From positions 62,001 through 126,000 of the forward strand of contig CAJTSM010000006.1 in assembly GCA_910578935.1 (NCBI GenBank): a DNA stretch of 64,000 nucleotides, given 5' to 3'. This DNA is from an uncultured Oscillibacter sp. (GTDB lineage Bacteria > Bacillota > Clostridia > Oscillospirales > Oscillospiraceae). Both the position numbers and the translations under genes were made by a program. The notes beneath the pieces are model-generated. The model was given only the letters and a program-made list of their open reading frames with translations. It searched no databases and was not told where the DNA came from. Position 1 is the stretch's first letter. Each line of letters opens with the position of its first letter. Below are positions 32,297 through 40,327 of this stretch, in pieces.

Positions 32297-34014
32297 AGCG
32301 CCTCCTCTTCTCCGGCCCCGCAGGCCAGAACCACAATTTGATAGGTACGCAGCCGGAGACAGCCCTCCCGGCATTCCAGATGGTCACAGTTGTTCAGCAG
32401 TACCCGGAAGGGCTCCGCAAAGGGGACGGAGGCTGTACCCCGACCATAGTGGCAGAGCACCAGGACCCGCCTCCCGGAGGACTCTCCGGTCCGCCAATAG
32501 GCAAAGATCTCCGGCTCCTCCCGGAAAGCGGGCCGGAAGCCGCCCCGGACCAGCACGTCCTCCCATTTCGGGTCCTTTCGCAGGGCCAGCAGGCGCTTAT
32601 ACCACCCCCGAACGGAGCGCTTCGAAACAGCGTCGGCCTCCACGTTCAGCTTCCGGTAATTGGGGTTCACCGGGAACCAGGGCGTGCCGGAGGTGAACCC
32701 GGCGTGTTTGCCGCCGGTCCACTGCATGGGGGTCCGGGCGTTGTCCCGGCTGCGGCGGCGGCAGACGGCCATGGCTTCCGCCTCCGTCCGCCCGGCGGAC
32801 AGCGCCGCCCGGTATTGGTCCCGGGTGCTTAGGTCCTCAAAATCCTCTGCGGTGCGGAAGCTTCCGTTCCGCATGCCGATTTCCTGACCCTGGTATAGAA
32901 AGGGAATTCCCCGCAGCAGGACGGACAGGGCCGCCAAGGCGGTGATCCCCTCATAGCTGTCGTCTCCCTCCGGCAGGAAGAAGCTGGGACTCCGGGGTTG
33001 GTCGTGGTTCTCCAGGATGTTGGAGAGGAACACGAAGTTCCCGGCGTTTTCCTGGGATTGAAAAATTGCGTCCCGCCAAGTCTGAAAATCAAAGGGTTTG
33101 TACTGATACCAATAGGCCCCGCTGCGGTCCGCCACGCAGTGGCCGAAATCGAAGAGGGTGGAAAAATAGCCCTCCGGCCCTCCGAATTCCGTCATCCGCC
33201 CCGGGGCGATGCTGAACACTTCGCCTACGGTGAAAGCATCGTGGGGGAGGAAGCACTCTCGCTTCAGCTGGTTCAAAAACGCCCCGATTTCCGGAGTCTG
33301 GGGCAGCATTTTGGCCACGGCACAGGTGCCGTCCGGGCTGTCGGCGGGGCCGTCCCGGAAGGTCAGGTCCTTTTTGAGATTAATGATGGCGTCCAGCCGG
33401 AAGCCGGAAACCCCCTTGTCCAGCCACCAGTTCACCATGCCGCAAATGTTCCGGCGGATCTCCGGGTTTTCCCAGTTCAAATCCGGCTGTTCCTTGGCGA
33501 AGGTGTGGAAGTAGTAGAGGTCCGAGCCGGGCAGACGGTCCCAGCAGCTGCCGCCGAACTCCGCCCGCCAGTTGTTGGGCGGGCCGCCGTTTCGCCCCGG
33601 CTTTAAGTAGAAATATTGGCCATATTTCCCCGCCGGGTCCCGGATGGCCTCCTGAAACCAGGGGTGCTGGTCGGAGCAGTGGCTGACCACCAGGTCCATC
33701 ACCAGGCGCATCCCCCGGCGCTTCAGCTCCCGGATCAGCGCGTCCATGTCCTCCATAGAGCCAAAGCAGGGGTCAACGCCGTAATAGTCGGAAATGTCAT
33801 ACCCTTGGTCCACCATGGGGGAGGGGTAAACCGGGGAGAGCCAGAGGATATCCACCCCCAGGTCCTTCAAATAGTCCAGTTTGGAGAGGATGCCGGGCAG
33901 ATCCCCAATGCCGTCCCCGTTGCTGTCCAGAAAGCTCTTGGGGTAGATCTGATATGCGATTTTGTTTTGCCACCAGGGGGAGGAAGCTTGACCGGCGCCG
34001 CGTTCCTCAGGCAT
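32293..34014 (-). CDS. GH13 alpha-glucosidase (oligo-1,6-glucosidase type)
   Basis: Cytoplasmic enzyme, 573 residues, that would release glucose from alpha-1,6 (or alpha-1,4) oligosaccharides. GH13 landmarks: WWQNKIAYQIYPKSFLDSNGDGIGD split across region I, LVMDLVVSHCSDQHPWF, GFRLDAI with the Asp nucleophile, TVGEVF with the acid Glu, and LENHDQPR with the stabilising Asp. The oligo-1,6-glucosidase-typical ARTPMQW follows. No signal peptide. The start overlaps the preceding kinase gene by 8 bases and the stop overlaps the HAD gene. Substrate specificity is a family inference; trehalose-6-phosphate hydrolase is an alternative. Confidence 0.92.
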   Translation of the reverse strand: MPEERGAGQASSPWWQNKIAYQIYPKSFLDSNGDGIGDLPGILSKLDYLKDLGVDILWLSPVYPSPMVDQGYDISDYYGVDPCFGSMEDMDALIRELKRRGMRLVMDLVVSHCSDQHPWFQEAIRDPAGKYGQYFYLKPGRNGGPPNNWRAEFGGSCWDRLPGSDLYYFHTFAKEQPDLNWENPEIRRNICGMVNWWLDKGVSGFRLDAIINLKKDLTFRDGPADSPDGTCAVAKMLPQTPEIGAFLNQLKRECFLPHDAFTVGEVFSIAPGRMTEFGGPEGYFSTLFDFGHCVADRSGAYWYQYKPFDFQTWRDAIFQSQENAGNFVFLSNILENHDQPRSPSFFLPEGDDSYEGITALAALSVLLRGIPFLYQGQEIGMRNGSFRTAEDFEDLSTRDQYRAALSAGRTEAEAMAVCRRRSRDNARTPMQWTGGKHAGFTSGTPWFPVNPNYRKLNVEADAVSKRSVRGWYKRLLALRKDPKWEDVLVRGGFRPAFREEPEIFAYWRTGESSGRRVLVLCHYGRGTASVPFAEPFRVLLNNCDHLECREGCLRLRTYQIVVLACGAGEEEAL

Positions 34015-35677
34015 GGTAGCAGCCCCCGCCGATGAACTCCCGCATGAGGGAGGTCTTGGGGATGTTGTCCGCCGGGATGGGCAGGAAGTAGTTCAGGAAT
34101 TTCAGCAGCCGCTTGGCCTCAATGTACTCCTCGCTGTCCCGGGGCACGCCGAAGAGCAGGGGCTGGACATAGGGCTTCAGCAGGGCCGTCTCGTAGATCA
34201 AGGCGGAGTTGAAGACCATATCCGCGCTGTCCTGGAAGGGGAAAATGTTGTTTTCCTCCCCCCGACGGACGGAGGGCCACATTTTAATCGTGGCCTGGGC
34301 GCTGTAGCCCCGGGTCCGGGCGTCCCGCTCGATGCGGCGGAGGAGCCGGGCGTCGGTGGTGGGAATCCGGTTGTGGTCGTCGATGTTCAGGGTGGTCAGG
34401 CAGCTGATATAGATTTTGTATTTGCTCTCGGCGGGCAGGGCGTGGGTGAATTTGTCGTTCAGGCAGTGGATGCCCTCGATGACCAGCACGTCCCCCTCCT
34501 CCAGGCGGAGGAAATTGCCGTTGTACTCCCGCTGGCCCTTTTTGAAGTTGTAGGTGGGGAGCTCCACCGTCTCGCCGTTCAGCAGGCGGACGCAGTCCTG
34601 GTTGAACTGCTCCACGTCCATGGCCCCCAGGCCCTCGAAGTCGTAGTTGCCGTTTTCATCCCGGGGGGTCTTGTCCCGGTTGACGAAGTAGTTGTCCGTG
34701 GCGATGGGGTAGGGCCGCAGGCCGTGGGCCCGGAGCTGGGTGGAGAGGCGGTGGGAGAAGGTGGTCTTGCCGGAGGAGGAGGGCCCCGCGATCATGACGA
34801 AGCGCACGTCCTTCCGGGAGGCGATCTCCGCGGCGATGTCCCCGATCTTTTTCTCCATCATGGCCTCGTGGGCCAGGATCAGCGGCGTGGCCCCGCCCTG
34901 GGAGATGGTGGTGTTCAGCTCCGCCACGTTGGAGGCGTTCAGCGCCTCGGAGCGGAGGGTGGACTGGTAGAGCTCCCGGAAGACCTTGCGGGAGGGTTTG
35001 AAGTCCCCCAGATGGTTGGGGTCCTTCTGGGTGGGCAGGCGGAGGACGAAGCCGTTTTCGAAAAGCTCCAGGCCAAAGCAGCGGATGTAGCCGGTGTCCG
35101 GGGCCATGTAGCCGTAGAAGTAGTCCACAAAGCCGTCCAGGGAGTAGACGTTGACGTGGGAGTTGATCCGGAAGCTGAGGAGCTGGGCCTTGTGGACCAG
35201 CCGGGCCTCCCGGAAGAGGTCGATGGCGTCGTCGGTGTTTAGGGTCTTTTTCTCAATGGGCAGGGCGGCGGCGGACAGCTCCCGCATCCGGGCCTCCACC
35301 TTCTCTAGCAGCGCCTGATCCAGGGTGAAGTTCCCCTTGGCCAGGAGGAAGAGGGCGCTGCTGAGGGAGTATTCCACGGAGATGCGCTCTACGTTCTCCC
35401 GGCCCGCCACGTCGTAGAAGGCCTTCAGCATCAGAAAGACCGCGCTGCGCTCATAGGTCTGGATACCGGGCTTGTCCTGGGCGGTGACCATTTTCAGCGA
35501 ACATTCCCGGTCCAACACCTTGTGGAGTTCACAGAGCTTTCCGTCCCGGTTGACCAGTAGAATGTCGCAGGGGTAACGGTCCTGGAAATCCGCCGCGATG
35601 GCGCGATAGGGGGTTCCGTGTGGATAGGCGTATTCCGCACCGTCCACGGTGACCTTGATCACTCTCTTCTCTTCCAT
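34007..35677 (-). CDS. Uridine kinase-like protein with TGS domain
   Basis: The 556-residue protein combines an N-terminal TGS-like domain (VIKVTVDGAEYAYPHGTPYR, about 5-65), a region like the second domain of threonyl-tRNA synthetase (about 70-200), and a C-terminal uridine kinase / phosphoribulokinase domain with P-loop IAGPSSSGKTTFSHRLS (about 290), IATDNYFVNRD and VIEGIHCLND. Such fusions are annotated as nucleoside kinases; the true substrate is not established. The ATG follows AAAGGAGGCTATCCCC; 64 upstream codons are open but cover the promoter. It is first in an operon with GH13 and HAD genes. Confidence 0.88.
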   Translation of the reverse strand: MEEKRVIKVTVDGAEYAYPHGTPYRAIAADFQDRYPCDILLVNRDGKLCELHKVLDRECSLKMVTAQDKPGIQTYERSAVFLMLKAFYDVAGRENVERISVEYSLSSALFLLAKGNFTLDQALLEKVEARMRELSAAALPIEKKTLNTDDAIDLFREARLVHKAQLLSFRINSHVNVYSLDGFVDYFYGYMAPDTGYIRCFGLELFENGFVLRLPTQKDPNHLGDFKPSRKVFRELYQSTLRSEALNASNVAELNTTISQGGATPLILAHEAMMEKKIGDIAAEIASRKDVRFVMIAGPSSSGKTTFSHRLSTQLRAHGLRPYPIATDNYFVNRDKTPRDENGNYDFEGLGAMDVEQFNQDCVRLLNGETVELPTYNFKKGQREYNGNFLRLEEGDVLVIEGIHCLNDKFTHALPAESKYKIYISCLTTLNIDDHNRIPTTDARLLRRIERDARTRGYSAQATIKMWPSVRRGEENNIFPFQDSADMVFNSALIYETALLKPYVQPLLFGVPRDSEEYIEAKRLLKFLNYFLPIPADNIPKTSLMREFIGGGCYHA

Positions 35678-35735
35678 GGGGATAGCCTCCTTTATGTGTG
35701 ATTGCCCAGCCGGGCTTTCCGGTTGTCTCTTGCTT

Positions 35736-35764
35736 ATATTACAATATTTTTTGGCAAAATACAA
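35736..35764 (-). promoter_or_regulatory. Promoter of the kinase-GH13-HAD operon
   Basis: Minus strand TTGTAT (plus 35759-35764), 17-base spacer, TAATAT (plus 35736-35741), 58 bases before the start codon. Confidence 0.6.
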
Positions 35765-35800
35765 GGACGATTCCATAGGCGGACGGCCCTGCCGCAGTAA

Positions 35801-35838
35801 AGCAAAAAGCCCTGTGACGGTGAGATCACAGAGCTTTC
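35801..35838 (-). terminator. Terminator of the RCC1-repeat gene
   Basis: Minus strand AAAGCTCTGTGA / TCACAGGGCTTT stem followed by TTGCTTT, 32 bases after the stop codon. Confidence 0.82.
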
Positions 35839-35869
35839 CTCCCAGTCTTCCGGTTGAAAGGAGGGGCAT

Positions 35870-37282
35870 TTAGGGCTTGATTGAAAAATTCCCGCCGCGC
35901 AGGGCGACGTCTTTCCATTCGTCCACATCGCACTGCCCCTGCTGGTCGTTTCCTGCGGCGACAACGGTCCCATCCCGTTTTAAGCCCAAGGTATATCCGT
36001 ATCCGGCGGAAACGGCGGTGATGTCCTCCCAACTGCTGATCTCTTTATGGGAGTTGGGAAAGCTCCCGGGGCTTTGGGTAGTGAGGACGCGCCCGTCTGC
36101 GGTCAGGCCCACCGTGTGGTAATCTCCCGCGGAGATGGCGACGACCTTCTCCCATTCTCCCACGTTGCACTGACCGTCAGAGTTGTCGCCCACGGCGACG
36201 ACGGTTCCGTCCCGTTTCAGGGCCGCTACGTGCCCTCCGCCCCGGTTGCCCTCTCCTGTGCTTCCGCCGGTGGCGATATCTATGAGATCCGTCCACTGTT
36301 CCCGGTGGGCGTCAATTTCCTCCAGCAGCCAGTCCTTGTTCACCCCTGCGATGTGTACGTGTCCGTCCTGGTCCAGTCCAACCGTGCGCTGCCAGCTGGC
36401 GTCGATGGCCACGATCTTGGACCAGCCGCCGACGTCGGTTTCGCCAAAGCCGTCAATTCCCTGGGCGACCAGCGTGCCGTCTTCTTTCAGGCCCACGATA
36501 TATTGTTGTCCCATAGCCACATCTACGATGTCCGCCCAGTGGTTTGTGACCAGGCGGTGGCCGGGCCTGTTTTGGGCGATCAGCAAAGTGCCGTCCTGCT
36601 TCAGGCCGGCGGCAAACTCCCCTTTGACAAAGACGGATATGAGATCACGCCAGGCCAGCAAGTCTTCCTTTTCCGCAAAACTGTCGCCGCAGAACAGGAC
36701 CCGGCCGTCGGATGTGACCGCTGCGGAATGGCGTATGCCCGCGGAGATGGGGTTTGATTTCGCCAGGCGGAGGAGCATAATCCCACATTTGCCGGCAAGC
36801 TGCGGGCTGTCCTTATAATCGCCCAGCTCCAGGAAGGCCGCCTGGGCGGCGGCATAATCGCCGTTTTCATAGCAGTCCTTTGCGGAGAGATACGCCTCTT
36901 GTCTACTCAGCAGATCCTGAACTTTTTGTTCCGACTGCGTGACGCGGTCCTCTGTTTGGGTTCCTCCCGGGGTTTTGTTTTTCAGCGCCAAGATTCTTTC
37001 CTGAGCGCCCGCATAGTCCTCCGCGTCCAGCAGCCTCTTGATTTCGGCCCATTCCCCGGCCTCCTCTATATACCAGAGACTGTCCCGGTAATCGCCGATG
37101 CTTTGAAAAATATTGATTGCGCCGTCGTAGTCCCCGTCGGTAATCTTCTGATTGCCCAGAAGATAATTTCCCACCAGCGTCTGCTTGGTGGAATAGGCGT
37201 CTGCGCAAATGAACGACAGCAGAACAACGGCGGCCGCCGCTATGAGGATTCTTTGAAAAACCGTTTTTCCGAATCTCTTCAT
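35870..37282 (-). CDS. Membrane-anchored TPR-like and RCC1-repeat protein
   Basis: A 470-residue protein with one N-terminal membrane helix (about 12-29, ILIAAAAVVLLSFICADA), then short alpha-helical repeats of the kind DYDGAINIFQSIGDYRDS and GDYAAAQAAFLELGDYKDS (residues 50-165), and a C-terminal array of RCC1-type beta-propeller blades. Each blade ends with a phrase like HTVGLTADGRVL, YTLGLKRDGTVVAAG or HVAALKRDGTVVAVGDN. The blades would lie outside the membrane and suggest protein-protein contact. No catalytic motif. The ATG at 37282 is chosen because it starts just before the basic helix; its ribosome binding site is weak. It follows the 149-residue membrane protein gene by 7 bases. Confidence 0.8.
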   Translation of the reverse strand: MKRFGKTVFQRILIAAAAVVLLSFICADAYSTKQTLVGNYLLGNQKITDGDYDGAINIFQSIGDYRDSLWYIEEAGEWAEIKRLLDAEDYAGAQERILALKNKTPGGTQTEDRVTQSEQKVQDLLSRQEAYLSAKDCYENGDYAAAQAAFLELGDYKDSPQLAGKCGIMLLRLAKSNPISAGIRHSAAVTSDGRVLFCGDSFAEKEDLLAWRDLISVFVKGEFAAGLKQDGTLLIAQNRPGHRLVTNHWADIVDVAMGQQYIVGLKEDGTLVAQGIDGFGETDVGGWSKIVAIDASWQRTVGLDQDGHVHIAGVNKDWLLEEIDAHREQWTDLIDIATGGSTGEGNRGGGHVAALKRDGTVVAVGDNSDGQCNVGEWEKVVAISAGDYHTVGLTADGRVLTTQSPGSFPNSHKEISSWEDITAVSAGYGYTLGLKRDGTVVAAGNDQQGQCDVDEWKDVALRGGNFSIKP

Positions 37283-37289
37283 GCTCTCA

Positions 37290-37739
37290 TCAATCCTCTT
37301 CCTGGACTCCCGCCGCCGGCACGGCCGTCTTTGCCGAGGCTTCCTCAAGCCGGAAGCCTACGCGGGTAATGATCGTTACGGCCACCAGAAAACCGACGCG
37401 AAAAGCGCACGGCACCCAGGATTTTTTAGGCGTACCTCTTTCGTATAAAAAGGCATATGCCGTAAGGCTGAGCACTGCCAAAGCGACAGAGGAGACAATG
37501 AAATGCTCCCGGATTTTACCGTCCAGACCGCGTTCACAATCCAAGGCGGCACTGAACACGCTGGCGGAAATTGCGAATACGATCAGGACAAACTCCAGGA
37601 AGTGTCTGGATATGATCTGCTGGAACGTGTATTCCAGGTAGAGGTCGAAGAGTACGGAAAGCCCGGTGGGGACAAAGGCGGGAATGACCCCGAAATTCCT
37701 CCAGCGCTTCAGCCGCTCTTGCCGCGTGTACGTATTCAC
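37290..37739 (-). CDS. Multi-pass membrane protein, partner of the RCC1-repeat protein
   Basis: A 149-residue protein with four hydrophobic segments (around FGVIPAFVPTGLSVLFDLYL, FLEFVLIVFAISASVFSAAL, FIVSSVALAVLSLTAYAFLY and VPCAFRVGFLVAVTIITRV). No family recognised. The start is a GTG preceded by AAAGGAGATACCATA; the longer frame reads back through the ribosome binding site. It is the first gene after a strong promoter, 7 bases before the RCC1-repeat gene, so the two products probably work together at the membrane. Function unknown. Confidence 0.72.
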   Translation of the reverse strand: MNTYTRQERLKRWRNFGVIPAFVPTGLSVLFDLYLEYTFQQIISRHFLEFVLIVFAISASVFSAALDCERGLDGKIREHFIVSSVALAVLSLTAYAFLYERGTPKKSWVPCAFRVGFLVAVTIITRVGFRLEEASAKTAVPAAGVQEED

Positions 37740-37916
37740 TATGGTATCTCCTTTGCAGGTATATAATATGTCTTTTTCTGGAATCCTGCGCGGAAATCGT
37801 CCGCGCTTTTTCCACAAAATTCGACATATAAGCCGCGGGCTGTCCTTAGAAGGACGGGCCGGAGCGGCGGGGCCGCCGGTTTTTGGAAAAAGCGCATGGC
37901 AAATAAATTCAAAAAT

Positions 37917-37945
37917 ACTATATAGAAGGAGTCTGCGCTTGTCAA
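37917..37945 (-). promoter_or_regulatory. Strong promoter for the membrane protein / RCC1 pair
   Basis: Minus strand TTGACA (plus 37940-37945), 17-base spacer, TATAGT (plus 37917-37922). The transcript would have a leader of about 170 bases containing a GC-rich hairpin region and a 52-codon frame. Confidence 0.8.
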
Positions 37946-38269
37946 GCTATTTTTCCAGGCCTCATGGGATGGGGGAACGCCTGCGCTCCGCATGAAACTG
38001 CGGCATGCGGGACCGGCGGGAGAGGACAGGCCCCTTCAAAGGCTCCGGAGATGGAAGATCATGGGATAAACTTTCTCCGGTCGGAGCAGACTATAGCAAC
38101 CCTCAAAAATAATGGCAACAAAGAAGGCGGACCCAAGCGGTACGGAACAAGGACGACGGCGCGGGCGGGCCGGCCCCCGTTAAGGAGGAAGACGCAGTTG
38201 TGCGCCGGTTGTATTTGCCGGACGGTTGTCCGTATTTTTGAGGATTGCTGTAAACCCGGAGGCGAATTT
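37946..38269. other. Region upstream of the recombinase unit
   Basis: No protein-coding gene is supported. A 23-codon frame at 38112-38183 lacks a ribosome binding site. The stretch probably contains the left part or boundary of the mobile-element remnant, but no inverted end or 5' half of the spore-protein gene was found in it. Confidence 0.4.
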
Positions 38270-38425
38270 ATGGAGCATCGAGAGATTACGATGGGCCAGG
38301 CCACCTATGAGGTGCGGCGGGTTTTTCGAGGCGGCCGCACCCTGGCCGAACTGGCGGCGGAGCAGCTGGCCCAGAAGATTCCAACGGCCCGGCCGGTTGA
38401 CGGAGGACGCGGACATGAAGTATAA
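38270..38425 (+). CDS. TnpW-like small transposon protein
   Basis: A 51-residue protein read from an ATG after CCCGGAGGCGAATTT, a strong ribosome binding site. The sequence MEHREITMGQATYEVRR followed by a short helix (TLAELAAEQLAQKI) resembles the small proteins that precede large serine recombinases in Clostridial transposons (TnpW family: a short beta strand pair and a helix). It lies 36 bases before the recombinase gene and is in the same orientation. Role unknown, probably accessory to recombination. Confidence 0.65.
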   Translation: MEHREITMGQATYEVRRVFRGGRTLAELAAEQLAQKIPTARPVDGGRGHEV

Positions 38426-38461
38426 TCAGAGCGGCGGGCCGGTTCACCGGAGGAGGCGAAT

Positions 38462-40132
38462 ATGAGAACCGGCAGATGTTCGCTGGGCTTTGCCTATCTG
38501 CGGCTTTCCAATGAGGAGGCCCAGGGAGGTGAATCGTCCAGCATTACCAATCAGCGCATGATGGTCCAAACGTATTGCAGGCAAAACGGCATTACCTTGG
38601 TGCGGGAATTTGTAGACGACGGCTGGTCCGGCGGCAATTTCAACCGTCCGGCCTTTCAGGATATGCTGCGCCAGCTGGAACAGGGCGGCGCCAACCTGGT
38701 CATTACCAAAGATCTCAGCCGCCTGGGCCGCGATATGCGGGAAGCGAGTTATTACGCCGAGCAGTTCTTTCCGGAGCACGGCATCCAGTATATTGCCATC
38801 GCGGACAATTTTGATACGGAGCATGACAACATCATGGCGCCGTTTCTGTTTGCCATGAACGAAGTCTACCTGCGGGACGGCTCCCGAAAGGTCAAGGACG
38901 TGCTGAAAAGCAAACGGGAGAACGGGCAGTACTGTGCCTGCCCGCCCTACGGTTACCGCAAGGACCGGGAGAATAAACACCGCCTGGCTCCGGACGAGGC
39001 CACCGCTCCGGTGGTGGAGCGCATTTTCCAGAGGGCGGCAGCGGGGGATTCCTCCCGCAAGATTGCCCTGGATTTAAATGCGGACGGAGTGATCCCCCCG
39101 TTGAAGTACCGCGTGCTTTACCGGGATGAGTTCAGCGAGGAGGGGGCGGCCCGAGCCTCTGATCTGTGGAATTATACCACGGTGAAGCGAATTTTGAAAA
39201 ATCCGGTGTACCTGGGACACACGCTGCTGGGCAAGAGCCGGAAGGCCAGCGTTAAGTCCAAGAAAAAGGTTGCCGTGCCCCGGGAGGACTGGGCGGTGAC
39301 CAAGGATACCCACCCGCCGCTGGTCGGCCTGGCGCTGTTTCGTCAGGCACAGAAGAACTTGGGCCGTGGCGGCCGGGATTACCGAGCGTTCGGCCAGGTG
39401 CGCAAAAGCATTTTCAGCGGCGTGGCGGTGTGCGGCAAGTGTGGACATGCCCTGTGTTCCTGCGGCACAGTGTATAAGGGAGAACGGGAGAAGTACTGGT
39501 ATCTCTCCTGCACCCACCAGCGGCGGGATATCGCCGCCCCCTGTGAGGGGGTGCGCATCCGCTATGCCGATTTGGTGGAGCTGGTGCGGCAGGACCTGAA
39601 TACCCTGCTGGCTCTCAGTGATGAGGAAGTGAAGGCGCTGGCCCAAGAGGCAGTCCGGCGAGCGGGCAGCAGAGAGAATACCCGGTCCCGGGAGCTGAAG
39701 AAGGAGCGGGCGGAAGCCCGGCTGTCGGCAATCGACCGGATTATTACGAAGCTTTATGCCGATTACGCGGCAGGCAAGCTGGCGGATGACCGTTTGGCCC
39801 GTATGGTGGCGGATTTGGAAAGAGAGTCCGCCGGGCTGAAGGCCTTGTTGGAAGAACTGCGCGCTCCCAATCCTGCCCGGCAGACAGCGGACAGTTATGC
39901 CCGGTTCTTTGAGATGGCGAGAGAATTTACCCATCTGGAGACGTTGGACCGGGATACCCTGGTTGCGTTTGTGGACCGCATTGAGATCGGCCCCAAGGTG
40001 TATGAAGGCGGCGGGCAGAAAATACCTGCGCGGAGCAGCCGGCCCTACCGCCAAGATGTTCGGATTTTTTACAAATTTATCGGGGAATTGGGTGAAAACG
40101 CGGGGAGGAGTTCCGGTGGAAAACCCGCTTAA
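38462..40132 (+). CDS. Large serine recombinase (site-specific integrase)
   Basis: The 556-residue recombinase has an N-terminal resolvase domain (YLRLSNEEA with the catalytic Ser; LVITKDLSRLGRDMRE with the conserved Arg residues) and a recombinase domain (PPYGYRKDREN ... VVERIFQRAAAGDSSRKIA). A zinc ribbon (VCGKCGHALCSC with a later CTHQ), a coiled coil (about 400-465, RSRELKKERAEARL) and a C-terminal DUF4368-like part (FVDRIEIGPK) follow. This is the type used by conjugative transposons and by phage-like elements that integrate in genes. GGAGGCGAAT gives the ribosome binding site. Its stop codon is immediately followed, in the same frame, by the 3' part of a spore-protein gene. Confidence 0.95.
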   Translation: MRTGRCSLGFAYLRLSNEEAQGGESSSITNQRMMVQTYCRQNGITLVREFVDDGWSGGNFNRPAFQDMLRQLEQGGANLVITKDLSRLGRDMREASYYAEQFFPEHGIQYIAIADNFDTEHDNIMAPFLFAMNEVYLRDGSRKVKDVLKSKRENGQYCACPPYGYRKDRENKHRLAPDEATAPVVERIFQRAAAGDSSRKIALDLNADGVIPPLKYRVLYRDEFSEEGAARASDLWNYTTVKRILKNPVYLGHTLLGKSRKASVKSKKKVAVPREDWAVTKDTHPPLVGLALFRQAQKNLGRGGRDYRAFGQVRKSIFSGVAVCGKCGHALCSCGTVYKGEREKYWYLSCTHQRRDIAAPCEGVRIRYADLVELVRQDLNTLLALSDEEVKALAQEAVRRAGSRENTRSRELKKERAEARLSAIDRIITKLYADYAAGKLADDRLARMVADLERESAGLKALLEELRAPNPARQTADSYARFFEMAREFTHLETLDRDTLVAFVDRIEIGPKVYEGGGQKIPARSSRPYRQDVRIFYKFIGELGENAGRSSGGKPA

Positions 40133-40153
40133 GATGGAGAAGGAACGCCAAGG

Positions 40154-40270
40154 GAGGTTGGCGTCAACCTGAAGGAAGGCTACAACGGCGACCTGACCAG
40201 CCGGGAGGCCGGCTCCGTCGGCGGCCAGATGGTCAAGAAGATGATCGAGTCCTACGAGAAGTCCCTGTAA
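40154..40270 (+). pseudogene. 3' remnant of an alpha/beta small acid-soluble spore protein gene
   Basis: In the frame continuing from the recombinase stop, codons 40154-40267 encode EVGVNLKEGYNGDLTSREAG then SVGGQMVKKMIESYEKSL and a TAA. This is the C-terminal part of Clostridial alpha/beta SASPs, beginning at the Glu of the germination-protease cleavage site. The N-terminal half (usually about 25 residues) and any start codon are missing; the preceding 21 bases after the recombinase stop are not SASP. Alpha/beta SASPs coat spore DNA. The gene was truncated by insertion or rearrangement of the recombinase element. Confidence 0.85.
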
Positions 40271-40288
40271 TTTCCCGCTGGAACCAAT

Positions 40289-40314
40289 GGGGGAGAGGCA
40301 GATGCCTCTCCCCC
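40289..40314. terminator. Terminator between the spore-protein remnant and dpaB
   Basis: Eleven-bp stem GGGGGAGAGGC / GCCTCTCCCCC, followed on the plus strand by GTTTCTAATTTG; it lies between converging genes. Confidence 0.75.
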
Positions 40315-40327
40315 GTTTCTAATTTGT

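Noticed and set aside
34013..35242. Plus-strand 409-codon frame opposite the uridine-kinase-like gene
   Set aside because: Antisense shadow; the minus-strand gene has clear P-loop and TGS motifs.
38112..38183. 23-codon frame before the TnpW-like gene
   Set aside because: No ribosome binding site and no conserved feature.
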